Of a DNA stretch of 64,000 bases, positions 18,662 through 27,286 are shown piece by piece (position 1 is the first letter of the stretch; each line of letters begins with the position of its first letter). A program made the translations under genes and the position numbers. The notes beneath the pieces were generated by a model, which made no database searches, was not told the DNA's origin, and saw only the letters and a list, made by a program, of their open reading frames with translations. Source of the stretch: Nonomuraea sp. NEAU-A123 (lineage in GTDB: Bacteria > Actinomycetota > Actinomycetes > Streptosporangiales > Streptosporangiaceae); contig NZ_JAHFZZ010000002.1 of NCBI RefSeq assembly GCF_018603905.1, positions 186,001 through 250,000 on the forward strand, in the 5' to 3' direction.

Positions 18662-19522
18662 ATGCAACGTGACCAGCTCGCCGACTTTCTGCGCCGCCGC
18701 CGCGAGGCGATCCGTCCGGCTGAGGTGGGCATCGCCGACGGCCCTCGCCGCCGCACCGCTGGTCTGCGCCGGGAAGAGGTGGCGATGCTCGCCGGCATGT
18801 CGGTGGACTATGTCGTACGCCTCGAGCAGGGCCGCAGCAGTCAGCCCTCGACCCAACTGCTCGGCGCGCTGGCCCGGGCGTTGCGCCTGTCCGACGACGA
18901 GCGGGACCATCTGTTCCACCTGGCCGGCCATCGGCCCCCGCCCGCCGACGGGGTGGCCCGCCTGGCCCGCGCCGGCTTGATGCGCATGCTCGACCTGCTC
19001 GGCGACACCCCGGCCATGGTGCTGTCCGACCTGGGGGAGGTCCTCGCCCAGAACCGGGCGGCCGTCCTGTTGGCGGGCGACCACACCGGCTTCTCCGGCC
19101 ACCGGCGCTACGTCGCATACCGCTGGTTCACCGACCCCGCCGCCCGCGCCGTCTGCCCGCCCGAGGAGCAGGAGCGTCAGGCCCGTCAGCTCGTGGCCGA
19201 CCTGCGTGCGGCTGTCGGCCGCCGGTCCGGCGATCCCACGGTCGGCGGACTCGTCGACCGGTTGCAGGCCGCGAGCGCCGATTTCCGCCGGCTCTGGGCC
19301 GAGCACGAGGTGGCGGTCCGGCGCGCCGACCGCAAGACCATGCTGCACTCGCGGGTGGGCCGGCTGACAATGGACTGCGAGACCCTGGTCACTCCCGATC
19401 AGGGTCAGCAACTGCTGGTGCTCACTCCGGCGGACGCCGAGACGCGCGAGCGGCTGGAACTGCTGCGGGTGCTCGGCATCGAGGAGTTCCCCACGGGGGC
19501 AACGGGCACGCACGTACGGTGA
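18662..19522 (+). CDS. XRE-family regulator with MmyB-like ligand domain
   Basis: The 286-residue protein has an N-terminal helix-turn-helix (DFLRRRREAIRP, LRREEVAMLAGMSVDYVVRL, EQGRSSQPS). It is followed by the MmyB-type PAS-like domain (ALRLSDDERDHLFHLAGHRP, then VLAQNRAAVLL and a CETL strand near the C terminus). This combination is common in actinobacteria next to, and divergent from, short-chain or aldo/keto reductases that it regulates. AGGA lies 7 nt before the ATG. The ligand is unknown. Confidence 0.9.
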   Translation: MQRDQLADFLRRRREAIRPAEVGIADGPRRRTAGLRREEVAMLAGMSVDYVVRLEQGRSSQPSTQLLGALARALRLSDDERDHLFHLAGHRPPPADGVARLARAGLMRMLDLLGDTPAMVLSDLGEVLAQNRAAVLLAGDHTGFSGHRRYVAYRWFTDPAARAVCPPEEQERQARQLVADLRAAVGRRSGDPTVGGLVDRLQAASADFRRLWAEHEVAVRRADRKTMLHSRVGRLTMDCETLVTPDQGQQLLVLTPADAETRERLELLRVLGIEEFPTGATGTHVR

Positions 19523-19607
19523 AGCGGCCGATCAACGGCACCTGCTCGGTATCCGGCGGTCCGGTGGGCCACGTCGACCAACCACACTCCCCGCGTGTAC
19601 GTCAGCA

Positions 19608-19638
19608 GTTGCCTTGACGCTGGTGGCAACGTTCTAAC
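19608..19638 (+). promoter_or_regulatory. Promoter/operator of LLM oxidoreductase gene
   Basis: GTTGCC (19608-19613) and GGCAAC (19625-19630) form an inverted repeat around TTGACG (19614-19619). TCTAAC (19633-19638) could be the -10, although the spacer would be short. A dyad overlapping the -35 suggests regulation by a dimeric protein. No regulator gene is directly adjacent on this strand. Confidence 0.4.
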
Positions 19639-19698
19639 GTGGCCGCGACAAGTGGGTGTCGCATGCCGCTCGCGCATGGGCCAATTGGAGGAATGACG

Positions 19699-20568
19699 AT
19701 GAAGTTCGGGATCAGCTATAACTCGGCCTACTACGGCGTTGACCCCGAAAGGATCACGGCCTATGCCCGGCATGCCGAGGACTGCGGCTTCGAGTCGCTG
19801 TACCTGCCGGAGCACATCGCGCTCTATCCCGGTGCCGCGGTCGGGCCCTTCGAGCTCCCGCCGTCACTGCCTTACGGCGATCCGCTCGATTGCCTGAGCT
19901 TCGTCGCCGCGGCCACGGAGCGGATCCTGCTCGGAACGGGGGTGCTGCTGCTGCCGTACCACCATCCGGTGGTTCTCGCCAAGCGCCTGGCGACCATCGA
20001 TGTGCTGTCCAAGGGGCGGATGCGGCTGCTGACCGTGGGGCTCGGCTCCCTGCCGGGGGAGGCTCAGGCGGTGGGGGTCGACTTCAGCACCCGCGGCCGT
20101 CGTACGGATGAGGCGATCGACGTCATGCGACTGCTCTGGGAGGGTGGCGAGGAGGGTGTCAGCTTCGCCGGGGAGTTCTTCGCCTTCGACGACCTGTGCC
20201 AGTTCCCCAAGCCTTATGGGGTCACCTACCTGCCGATCCACGTCGGCGGATCGAGCCGGGCGGCCGCCCGCCGCGCCGGACGCCGCGGCGACGGCTACTT
20301 CCCCGGCGGCGCGCTCGATCTGAACGAGCGCGCCATCCAGTTGGACCTCGCCCGCTCGACCGCCGTCGAGGCCGGCCGTAGCCCGGAAGCGCTGGAGTAC
20401 ACGCGATGGGGGTCGATCGACATGCCCGTCGAACAGGTCGAGGCACTCGCCGCACAAGGCGTGACCCGCATCGTCGTGAACCCCAGCGCCCCCGAACTGG
20501 ACCAGCAACGCGATGAGATGTCCGCGTTCGCCGAGCGGTTCGCCCTCCGCCTCGGCAGTCCGGCCTGA
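19699..20568 (+). CDS. LLM-class F420-type oxidoreductase
   Basis: The 289-residue protein has the luciferase-like monooxygenase pattern of F420-dependent enzymes: MKFGISYNSAYYG at the start, YLPEHIALYPG, LGTGVLLLPYHHPVVLAKR, and VDFSTRGRRTDEAI. These bind F420 or FMN in a TIM barrel and reduce or oxidise small organic substrates. GGAGGA ends 6 nt before the ATG at 19699; the upstream in-frame ATG at 19693 abuts it. It is probably monocistronic, converging on the efflux pump gene with a 60-bp gap that contains a small GC hairpin (CCCGC / GCGGG near 20573). Substrate unknown. Confidence 0.9.
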   Translation: MKFGISYNSAYYGVDPERITAYARHAEDCGFESLYLPEHIALYPGAAVGPFELPPSLPYGDPLDCLSFVAAATERILLGTGVLLLPYHHPVVLAKRLATIDVLSKGRMRLLTVGLGSLPGEAQAVGVDFSTRGRRTDEAIDVMRLLWEGGEEGVSFAGEFFAFDDLCQFPKPYGVTYLPIHVGGSSRAAARRAGRRGDGYFPGGALDLNERAIQLDLARSTAVEAGRSPEALEYTRWGSIDMPVEQVEALAAQGVTRIVVNPSAPELDQQRDEMSAFAERFALRLGSPA

Positions 20569-20628
20569 ACCCGCTGAGTCTTCGCGGGGGGGTCGCGGCG
20601 CCGCCGATAAAGTGCCGATCCGCTTTGA

Positions 20629-22227
20629 TCAGACGGAACGCCCGGGCGGTCCGAGGCAGGGGGCGTCACCGGCCCGCGTGACCTCGGCTTCGTCGGCGGG
20701 CTGATCGCGGCTTCCCTGCTCCAGATCGAGGCTTCCGTGCCGCCGACCGAGGTGCCGCCGACCGAGGTGCCGCCGACCGAGGTGCCGGTGGCCGAGAGCG
20801 CGGCCGGCGATCAGGACGCCGAGGAAGGTCACACCGGCGGCCAAGTAGTACGCCATGGTCAGGCCTTGGGTGAGTTCGCGCCGCAGCGCGTCGCCGTCCA
20901 GGCCGCCGATTCCGGCGTTGGCGATGGCCACCATCAGGGCGGTGCCGATCGCCAGCCCGGTCTGGTGGGTCACGGACGCCATCCCGGAGGCGACGCCCTG
21001 CTCGCTCGCCGCGACACCGTTGCCCGCCGCGATCCACATCGAGGTCCAGACGATGCCCATCCCCAGACCGGCCACCATGATGCCGGGCAGCACGGCGATG
21101 AAGGGGGAGTGGGGAGAGACGGCCAGGGCCAGCAGGATCATGCCGGCCGTACCGATCAGCAGGCCGGTGGTCAGTGCGACGCGCATGCCCGCCCGGGTGA
21201 CCAGCCGCTCGGCCACCTTGGTGCCGACGATGTTGAGCAACGTCAGCGGCAGGTACGCCAGGCCCGCCCGCAGCGGGTCGTACCCGAGGATGTCCTGGAG
21301 GTAGACGGTGAGCAGGTAGTAGTGGGCGCCCAAGCCCGCCCCGAACACCGCCGTGATCGCCATGGCCGCGACCAGGCTGGGATTGGCGAACATGCGCAGA
21401 GGCACGAGCGGATCACGGCTACGGGATTCGATCACGGCGAACACCACCAGCAGCGCGACGCCGAGACCGAAGGCGGCGAGGATGGACGGGGAGGTCCAGC
21501 CCCACTCGGGGCCCTGCGCCAGGACGAAGACCAACAGCGTGATCCCGGCGGTCGCGGTCAGCGCACCAGGCAGATCGAAGCGACGTTCCCGTACGGCGGC
21601 GCCGTCGCGACCGAGCCGGACCCGGCCCGGCCCGGCGCCGGCTCGGGCCGGGTCGGCGGGAAGGAGCCAAACGGCCGCCAGGAGCGCCACGCAGGCCAGC
21701 AGGACGAAGATGTAGAAGGTCGACTCCCACCCGAACACGTCGGTCAGCACCCCGCCGAGCAGCGCGCCCGCGGCAAGACCGCCACCGCCCATGGCGGCCC
21801 AGACGGCGAGCGCGCGGTTGCGCTCGGGGCCTTCGGCGAAGGTGGTGCTGACCAGGGACAAAGTGGCGGGGAACAGCAGCGCCGCGGCCAGCCCCTGCAC
21901 GGCGCGGACCGCGATCAGCGTTCCCGGGCTCCCGGCGAGCCCGCCGACCAGCGATGAGACGGCGTAGAGAACGAGGGCGATGATGAACACGCGCCGCCGC
22001 CCCAGCAGGTCCGCGGCCCGTCCGCCCAGCAACATGAAGCCGCCGAGCGTGACCGCGTACGCGCTGACCACCCATTGCAGGCTCTGACCGGAGAAGCTCA
22101 GCTCCCGCCCGATCTCGGGCAGCGCGACGTAGACGATGTTGTAGTCGATAGCGATGATGAACTGGGCGAACGCCAGCAGCGCCAGGGTCCACCCCAAGCG
22201 GCGGGGCGATGGGGAGACATCTGTCAT
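20629..22227 (-). CDS. MFS efflux pump, DHA2 (EmrB/QacA) family
   Basis: The 532-residue protein has about 14 hydrophobic segments. It shows the DHA2 signature in helix 1 (FIIAIDYNIVYVALPEIG) and the loop 2-3 motif GGRAADLLGRRRVF. Family members export drugs or cations by proton antiport. The C-terminal cytoplasmic tail is unusual: three copies of LGRRH encoded by a 15-bp tandem repeat, then a charged stretch. No Shine-Dalgarno is visible; TACCGT plus six bases before the ATG fits leaderless translation. It is divergent from a MerR regulator, with a 51-bp region between them, so regulation by that MerR is likely. Confidence 0.92.
   Translation of the reverse strand: MTDVSPSPRRLGWTLALLAFAQFIIAIDYNIVYVALPEIGRELSFSGQSLQWVVSAYAVTLGGFMLLGGRAADLLGRRRVFIIALVLYAVSSLVGGLAGSPGTLIAVRAVQGLAAALLFPATLSLVSTTFAEGPERNRALAVWAAMGGGGLAAGALLGGVLTDVFGWESTFYIFVLLACVALLAAVWLLPADPARAGAGPGRVRLGRDGAAVRERRFDLPGALTATAGITLLVFVLAQGPEWGWTSPSILAAFGLGVALLVVFAVIESRSRDPLVPLRMFANPSLVAAMAITAVFGAGLGAHYYLLTVYLQDILGYDPLRAGLAYLPLTLLNIVGTKVAERLVTRAGMRVALTTGLLIGTAGMILLALAVSPHSPFIAVLPGIMVAGLGMGIVWTSMWIAAGNGVAASEQGVASGMASVTHQTGLAIGTALMVAIANAGIGGLDGDALRRELTQGLTMAYYLAAGVTFLGVLIAGRALGHRHLGRRHLGRRHLGRRHGSLDLEQGSRDQPADEAEVTRAGDAPCLGPPGRSV
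20737..20781 (-). repeat. 15-bp tandem repeat, three copies, inside the MFS gene
   Basis: GTGCCGCCGACCGAG is repeated three times without change. On the minus strand it encodes LGRRH repeats in the C-terminal tail of the efflux pump. The copies are identical, so copy number may vary between strains. Confidence 0.9.
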
Positions 22228-22278
22228 GCCGATACGGTAGAAGTTCACATCAATGTCAGATTCAACCCGAGGCGGACA
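22228..22278. promoter_or_regulatory. Divergent MFS/merR promoter with candidate MerR operator
   Basis: The 51-bp gap holds a dyad (CACATCAATGTCA, 22244-22256, ACAT-CA-ATGT core). Read toward the pump there is TTGAAT, an 18-bp spacer and TCTACC. Long spacers spanning a dyad are typical of MerR-controlled promoters. TACCGT six bases before the pump ATG is an alternative leaderless -10. Confidence 0.45.
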
Positions 22279-22653
22279 ATGCGGATCGGTGTCCTGGCTC
22301 AGCGCACCGGCGTGAGCGAGCGCTCGCTGCGCTACTACGAGCAGCAGGGGCTGCTGAGCGCCGAGCGCACTCCCGGCGGCCATCGCGACTTTCCCGACAG
22401 CGCGGTCGACCGGGTCATCCGCATCCAGGAGCTCTTCGCCGCAGGCCTGCACAGCGAGAAGATCGCGCAGTTGCTGCCCTGCATGCGAGACGCGGACGGC
22501 CGCCCGTCCGAGATCGCCACTCCGCGGCTGGTCACCGACCTCGCCGCCGAACGGGACCGGATCAATCGTATGATCACCAACTTGATCCGCTCCCGGGACG
22601 TCCTGGACGAAGTGATCGACACCGCATCGGACCGGCGGCCCGCCCCTCACTGA
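22279..22653 (+). CDS. MerR-family transcriptional regulator
   Basis: The 124-residue protein begins MRIGVLAQRTGVSERSLRYY, the canonical MerR winged-helix start, followed by EQQGLLSAERTPGGHRDF. A dimerisation helix (TDLAAERDRINRMITNLIRS) follows, and there is no Cys cluster for metal sensing. GAGG lies 6 nt before the ATG. It is divergent from the DHA2 efflux pump and probably activates or represses that gene upon binding an organic ligand. Confidence 0.92.
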   Translation: MRIGVLAQRTGVSERSLRYYEQQGLLSAERTPGGHRDFPDSAVDRVIRIQELFAAGLHSEKIAQLLPCMRDADGRPSEIATPRLVTDLAAERDRINRMITNLIRSRDVLDEVIDTASDRRPAPH

Positions 22654-22712
22654 AGCGCGTGGCGGAAAAACGCGGTGCGCCGCCGACCAGGGCTACGACT
22701 GATGGCGACAGG

Positions 22713-23858
22713 TCATCGGAACACGCCGGTGTGGCCGAGGGAGTAGCGTCCGGGCTGGGGGTAGAAGCACAGGCCGTGCGGCCCCTGGCCGACTTTGATC
22801 TTGTGGAGTAGTCTGCCGGTTTCGGTGGAGAAGACATAGACGACCCCGTGATACCTCCCGGAGAGCCAGAGCTGCTTGCCGTCCGCCGACACCCCGCCCA
22901 TGTCGGGTGAGCCGCCGCCCGGGATCCGCCACCGATCGACCACCTCGCGGCGGGCGAACGAGACGACGGAGACCGTCCCCTCGCCCCTGTTGGAGACGTA
23001 GAGCAGTCGCGCGTTCCTGCTGACGTACAGGCCGTGCGCGCCCTTGCCGGTACGCAGGAAGCCCACTCGCCGGAAGGTGTCGGCGTCGATGATCCACACG
23101 CCGCCCGCCATCATGTCGGCCACGTAGAAGCGCCGGCCGTCGGGCGAGAGCTTGACGTCCTGCGGCATGTTCCCCGCCCCCACACTGATCGCCTTCTTCA
23201 CGCGGTGGCGCCGCCAGTCGATCGCCACGAGCTGGCCGGAGAACTCGCAGCTGGCCAGGAAGACGGAGCCGTCGGCGGTGAAGTCGCCGTGGTTGACGCC
23301 CCTGCACGGCAGGTCGAGGGAGCGGATCAGGCGCATCGTGTGCGGGTCGCGGAAGTCGAGGCGGTTGTTGCGTTCGGCCATGACCAGCGCGTACGAGCCG
23401 TCGGGCGTGAAGTACAGGTTGTACGGATCGTCCACCGGCACCGGTTTGCCGGGGCGGCCCGTCACCGGGTTGATGGGGGTGAGCCGGTTGCCCTTGTTCT
23501 CGTTGACCCACAGCGTCTTCAGGTCCCAGGAGGGCACGACGTGCTGGGGCAGGGCGCCGACCCGGTAGCGGTGCACGACGCGGAAGGTCCGCGGGTCGAT
23601 GACGTCCACCGTGTTCGACTCGCTGTTGGGGACGTACACACGAGGGGTCAGGTTCTTGACCCGCGGGCTGAGCATTCCTGGCCGGTCATGGGCGTACACG
23701 TTGGTTTTGCGGGTGAGTGGCTGCGCGTGCCTTCGCGGTGGCGACTTCAGCGGCGGCGCGGACTCGACGGTCGCCACCATGGGCGCGGGCGGCGGACCGC
23801 AGGAAACCACGGCGATGGCGGTCGCAACCAGCATGCTCGTCATCCGCGGCAGTCGCAT
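22713..23858 (-). CDS. Beta-propeller (YVTN-type) lipoprotein
   Basis: The 381-residue protein starts with a lipoprotein signal (lipobox VVSC, Cys at about residue 20) and a proline-rich linker to about residue 60. Seven-bladed propeller repeats then follow, for example VYVPNSESNTVDVIDPRTF, PDGRRFYVADMMAGGVWIID and RLLYVSNRGEGTVSVV. YVTN-family propellers act in extracellular binding or scaffolding; no catalytic residues are evident. TAGGCT plus seven bases before the ATG suggests a leaderless mRNA. It stands divergent from the TetR/P450 pair, with a strong 28-bp dyad between them. Confidence 0.82.
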   Translation of the reverse strand: MRLPRMTSMLVATAIAVVSCGPPPAPMVATVESAPPLKSPPRRHAQPLTRKTNVYAHDRPGMLSPRVKNLTPRVYVPNSESNTVDVIDPRTFRVVHRYRVGALPQHVVPSWDLKTLWVNENKGNRLTPINPVTGRPGKPVPVDDPYNLYFTPDGSYALVMAERNNRLDFRDPHTMRLIRSLDLPCRGVNHGDFTADGSVFLASCEFSGQLVAIDWRRHRVKKAISVGAGNMPQDVKLSPDGRRFYVADMMAGGVWIIDADTFRRVGFLRTGKGAHGLYVSRNARLLYVSNRGEGTVSVVSFARREVVDRWRIPGGGSPDMGGVSADGKQLWLSGRYHGVVYVFSTETGRLLHKIKVGQGPHGLCFYPQPGRYSLGHTGVFR

Positions 23859-23947
23859 GCGGCACAGCCTAGGAAGGGGTGCGGCAACGGTTGCTTCAAC
23901 AAGGGTCAAGGTCACGTTCGCACAGGGCCAAGGGATGGCATCGCGGA

Positions 23948-23975
23948 ATGCTTGACCTAGCGCTCGTTCAAGCAT
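23948..23975. promoter_or_regulatory. 28-bp dyad, candidate TetR operator
   Basis: ATGCTTGA and TCAAGCAT (8-bp perfect arms) flank a core with AGCGCT. It is followed at once by TATATA (23975-23980), a plausible -10 for the plus-strand tetR at 24030. Position and symmetry fit autoregulation by that TetR. The beta-propeller gene lies 90 bp to the left on the other strand and could be co-regulated. Confidence 0.65.
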
Positions 23976-24029
23976 ATATATCGAAAGGCAAACATATGTA
24001 GCCGTCCCGATATCTGATCGGAGCCCCAG

Positions 24030-24632
24030 GTGGCGCGTACCCAGGATCAGCGACGAGCCGAGACCCGGGCCCGGCTGATCGACGCGGCGGCGGACCTGTT
24101 CGCCCGCAAGGGGTTCCACGCGGTGTCCGCCGAGGCGGTGGCCGATGCGGCCGATCGCACCACCGGCGCGCTGTACAACCACTTCGGCGGCAAGGAAGGG
24201 CTGCTGCTCGCGCTGCTGGAGGTGTGGAAGGACCAGACCGCGGCCGAGTTGCTCGCCGGGTTCGAGGAGATCACCGAACTCGACGACCGGCTGGCCGCCC
24301 TGTTCGAAGCGCTGACCCGTACGGACGAGGATCGCGGTGCGTCATGGCTCCTGCTCGAACTGGAGCTGTGGCTGCACGGCGCGCGTGATCCCGTCATCGC
24401 CGAGCCGCTCGCGCGGCGCTACGCCGACATTCGGGCGCGGCTCGCCGGAGGGCTGTCCGACTGGGCCGAGACGGCGGGGGTGCCGCTTCGCCGATCACCG
24501 GAACGGACGGCGACAGCCGTGCTCGGGGTGCTGATCGGCTGCGCGGTGCAGCACCGGCTCGATCCCTCGGCGGTCGAGGAGCGGGCCGTCGTCGAAAGCC
24601 TGCGCGACCTGCTCGGCCTGCCCGACCCCTGA
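24030..24632 (+). CDS. TetR-family transcriptional regulator
   Basis: The 200-residue protein has an N-terminal TetR domain (RLIDAAADLFARKGFHAVSA, then TTGALYNHFGGKEGLLLALL) and a C-terminal helical ligand domain. The start is GTG with GGAG 6 nt upstream. It lies 76 bp upstream of a P450 on the same strand, so the pair probably form an operon controlled by the dyad at 23948-23975. The inducer is unknown; the neighbouring P450 suggests a lipid or steroid-like compound, as an inference. Confidence 0.9.
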   Translation: MARTQDQRRAETRARLIDAAADLFARKGFHAVSAEAVADAADRTTGALYNHFGGKEGLLLALLEVWKDQTAAELLAGFEEITELDDRLAALFEALTRTDEDRGASWLLLELELWLHGARDPVIAEPLARRYADIRARLAGGLSDWAETAGVPLRRSPERTATAVLGVLIGCAVQHRLDPSAVEERAVVESLRDLLGLPDP

Positions 24633-24708
24633 ATCCCTCGGGTGGCCCGGACCACCCCGAGCCGCTCGGACTGCTCGACTCCTAGATCATCGCGCCGAAA
24701 GGGAGCCC

Positions 24709-25920
24709 ATGCGGATCAACCTGCTCGAAGAGACGTGGGAACGCGAAGTCCCGCACGACCAGTTCGCCTACCTGCGCCAGAACGCGCCCGTCCACTGGCA
24801 CGACGTCCCCGACGACACCGGCTTCTGGGCTGTCACGAAATATCATGATGTGAGGGCTATCAGCAGAGATGCGCATACCTGGTCGACCGAGATCGGGACC
24901 GCGTTCATCCGTACCCAGACGCCGGAGTTCATCGAGATCGCCAGCATGACGCTCCTGAACATGGACCCGCCCAAGCAGACCCGCTACCGCCGGCTGGTGA
25001 GCGCGGGTTTCACGCCCAGGACGATCGGCCGGCTGCGCGGGACCGTACAGCGGCGCGCGGAGAAGATCGCGAACGACGTGCGGGACCGGGACGGCGAGGT
25101 CGAGTTCGTCACCGACGTGGCCGAATACCTGCCGCTGCAGATGATCTGCGACCTCATCGGCGTCCCCGAGGAGGACCATCACCTGATCTTCGAGTGGTCG
25201 AACCGCATGGTCGGCTTCCAGGATCCCGACTTCCGCACCACGCCCGAGGATGGCGAGAACGCCGCGGCCGAGATCTTCGCCTACTGCGACGGCCTGGTCG
25301 ACGACCGCCGCCGCAACCCGCGTGACGACATCCTCACCGCCCTCGTACAGGCGGAGGTCGACGGCGACCGGCTGACCAGGGACGAGATCGACTCCTTCTT
25401 CGTGATCCTCTGCGTCGCCGGGAACGAGACCACCCGCAACCTCATCGCCCACGCCATGAACGCCCTCATCACCCACCCGGACAGCTATCGCGACCTGGCC
25501 ACCGGCCTCGACGACGAGGATCTGTGGCGCAGCGCCACCGAGGAGTTCCTGCGCTGGGGCTCCTCGATCCACAACTTCCGGCGTACGGCCACGCGCGACA
25601 CCGAACTCCGCGGCCAGAAGATCGCCGAAGGGGAGAAGGTGGTCACGTTCTACATGTCCGCCAACCACGACGAGGACATCTTCGCCGACCCGTACACCTT
25701 CGACATCCGCCGCAACCCCAACGACCACATGACGTTCGGCGGCGGCGGCCCGCACTTCTGCCTGGGCGCCAACCTGGCGCGGCTGCAGATCACCTGCATG
25801 ATCAGGGAGCTGCTGCGCCGCTTCCCCGAGGCGGAGCACGCGGGGCCGGTCAGGCGGATGCGGTCCGATTTCATCAACGGCATCAAGCACATGCCGGTGC
25901 GCTTCTCCATGCCGAGCTGA
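24709..25920 (+). CDS. Cytochrome P450, CYP125/CYP124-like
   Basis: This 403-residue soluble P450 shows LNMDPPKQTRYRRLVSAGF (the helix-C region typical of CYP124/125/142 relatives), the I-helix motif AGNETTRN, ExxR as EFLR, and the haem loop FGGGGPHFCLGANLAR with C351. Relatives hydroxylate steroid side chains or methyl-branched lipids. The AAAGGGAG ribosome-binding site ends 3 nt before the ATG. It follows a tetR. No ferredoxin or steroid genes are adjacent, so the substrate class is inferred from motifs alone. Confidence 0.92.
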   Translation: MRINLLEETWEREVPHDQFAYLRQNAPVHWHDVPDDTGFWAVTKYHDVRAISRDAHTWSTEIGTAFIRTQTPEFIEIASMTLLNMDPPKQTRYRRLVSAGFTPRTIGRLRGTVQRRAEKIANDVRDRDGEVEFVTDVAEYLPLQMICDLIGVPEEDHHLIFEWSNRMVGFQDPDFRTTPEDGENAAAEIFAYCDGLVDDRRRNPRDDILTALVQAEVDGDRLTRDEIDSFFVILCVAGNETTRNLIAHAMNALITHPDSYRDLATGLDDEDLWRSATEEFLRWGSSIHNFRRTATRDTELRGQKIAEGEKVVTFYMSANHDEDIFADPYTFDIRRNPNDHMTFGGGGPHFCLGANLARLQITCMIRELLRRFPEAEHAGPVRRMRSDFINGIKHMPVRFSMPS

Positions 25921-26189
25921 CAGCCGACGGTCCTCTGACGCGCGCCGACCGTCCAAATAGGCCCGTCGTTAACGAAGCTGCGATTAGGTACACGCTGTCC
26001 GTGTAAGCCCAGGTCAGCGGTCCAGACACGGACGGGCTTGGGGCGGTCACGAGGCGGTCGTGCTGTCTGGGTTCCGGCTCGAACACGGTGGGATCCCAAG
26101 GCCGGGTTCGCCGAGGCGCGGGCCCCGGCTGCCTCAGCCGTGCCGACGCGCGAAGTGGGCGCGCGGCCCGTGACGGTGGCGGTGGCGGC
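25921..26189. other. Intergenic region downstream of P450
   Basis: No gene recognised. AAGCCC and GGGCTT arms (about 26007-26040) could form a long, weak hairpin after the P450. Open frames here are compositional only. Confidence 0.35.
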
Positions 26190-26228
26190 CCTCCACGTCC
26201 ACCTTCACGGTCACGGTGGACGTGGAGG
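26190..26228. repeat. 14-bp perfect inverted repeat with 11-nt loop
   Basis: CCTCCACGTCCACC (26190-26203) and its exact complement (26215-26228) surround an 11-nt loop. There is no T run. A very stable RNA hairpin or a dimer-binding site is possible. Confidence 0.75.
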
Positions 26229-26249
26229 TGCGCCGGCCTCTCTAGGGAG

Positions 26250-26720
26250 CAGGAGCAGGACCCCGTCCAGACCGAGTTCGATGCGGATAAGTTCGCCGAG
26301 CTCGGAGGGTGGCGTGTCAGCGTGCCCGACAAAGGGGTGCCGCTCCAGTTCGGGCCGCTCCGCTTTGAGTGGCAATGGGCGGAAGGCAGGAGTGATTTCG
26401 AAACTTTCCACCTTCCGCGTTAATCTCGCCCAGACCCCTTGGGCGCGGCTCTCGAAGTGACCACACAGGTGCACGTCGACCAGCCATTGACTGTGCCAGT
26501 CTCATTTCAGTTGGCTTCTCCGCCTCAGACCGCATTCCGGCTGATTAAGCCACACCATTGGACGGACAATAATTCTTGGACAATGAAGCCGGGGCAGACG
26601 CTCGCCACTATTAACGGCACGCACCAAGAGGCGGAAATCAAGTTCAATCAAGGGGTTTTCGCGACACTGATCATCGGGAGAGCGTTCGTTGTTGGCCCCC
26701 TCCCTTTCCCTGGATGTTTT
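26250..26720 (+). pseudogene. Possible beta-rich gene interrupted by a TAA
   Basis: One plus-strand frame reads as ordered protein on both sides of a single TAA at 26421-26423. Before it are TEFDADKFAELGGWRVSVPD and LQFGPLRFEWQWAEGRSDF; after it are VTTQVHVDQPLTVPVSFQLA and LIKPHHWTDNNSWTMKPGQT. Alternating hydrophobic residues suggest beta strands, and AT content here is higher than average. There is no start codon with a ribosome-binding site and no family match, so it may instead be non-coding. If real, it is a broken gene neighbouring a second small beta-rich protein on the other strand. Confidence 0.35.
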
Positions 26721-26860
26721 TGGGCAGCGGTGGAAAAGATGAATCTTCGAGGCGCTCGACGCGGCCACCCACCGCGACTGTCCCGCTCCACGGACCGGAA
26801 GGGCCGGAGGTTGTCCGCAGCGAGCGGCGGGCCCGGGAGGGCCCGCCGCCGCGTGCCGGA

Positions 26861-27286
26861 TCAGCGAATGAAGAATTCGTTGCTGCGTGCGGTGGATACG
26901 CTGCCGTCGCCCATGCGTAGCACGGCGACGAATTCGTACAGACCGTTGGCCTGGAAGTCGGCGGCGTCGATCGCGTAGGTCGACTGCTTGACGTAGCCGT
27001 TGTTGCCCGCCTGCGGGCCCACCGAACTCCAGCCGTCGCCTGGGACGCCGGCCTGCTCGTTGAGGACTCTGGCAGCGAAGGTGGTGGTGTTGCCAGAGGT
27101 GGAACAAGCGCTGATGATGAGCCTGTAGTTGAACTTGTTGTCGCCTGCCGAGTCGCTCGCGTCAGCCTGCAGCATCAGGTGGAACCGGGGACGGGGGTTC
27201 CCGCCGACCTCGTTGGGGGTGTCGTCCATCGTGCCGTTGGCGATGCTGGAGACATAGAGTCGTACGATCTTCATATCCGTGGCCAT
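26861..27286 (-). CDS. Hypothetical protein, beta-rich, 141 residues
   Basis: GAGGAGG lies 7 nt before the ATG. The protein has no signal peptide or membrane segment. It contains many Asn, Ser and Thr residues and alternating strands (MKIVRLYVSSIANGTMDD, FNYRLIISACSTSGNTTTFA, YEFVAVLRMGDGSVSTARSN). It looks like a compact beta sandwich. I do not recognise a family. It faces the interrupted frame at 26250-26720 tail to tail, and the 575 bp upstream are gene-free. Confidence 0.65.
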   Translation of the reverse strand: MATDMKIVRLYVSSIANGTMDDTPNEVGGNPRPRFHLMLQADASDSAGDNKFNYRLIISACSTSGNTTTFAARVLNEQAGVPGDGWSSVGPQAGNNGYVKQSTYAIDAADFQANGLYEFVAVLRMGDGSVSTARSNEFFIR

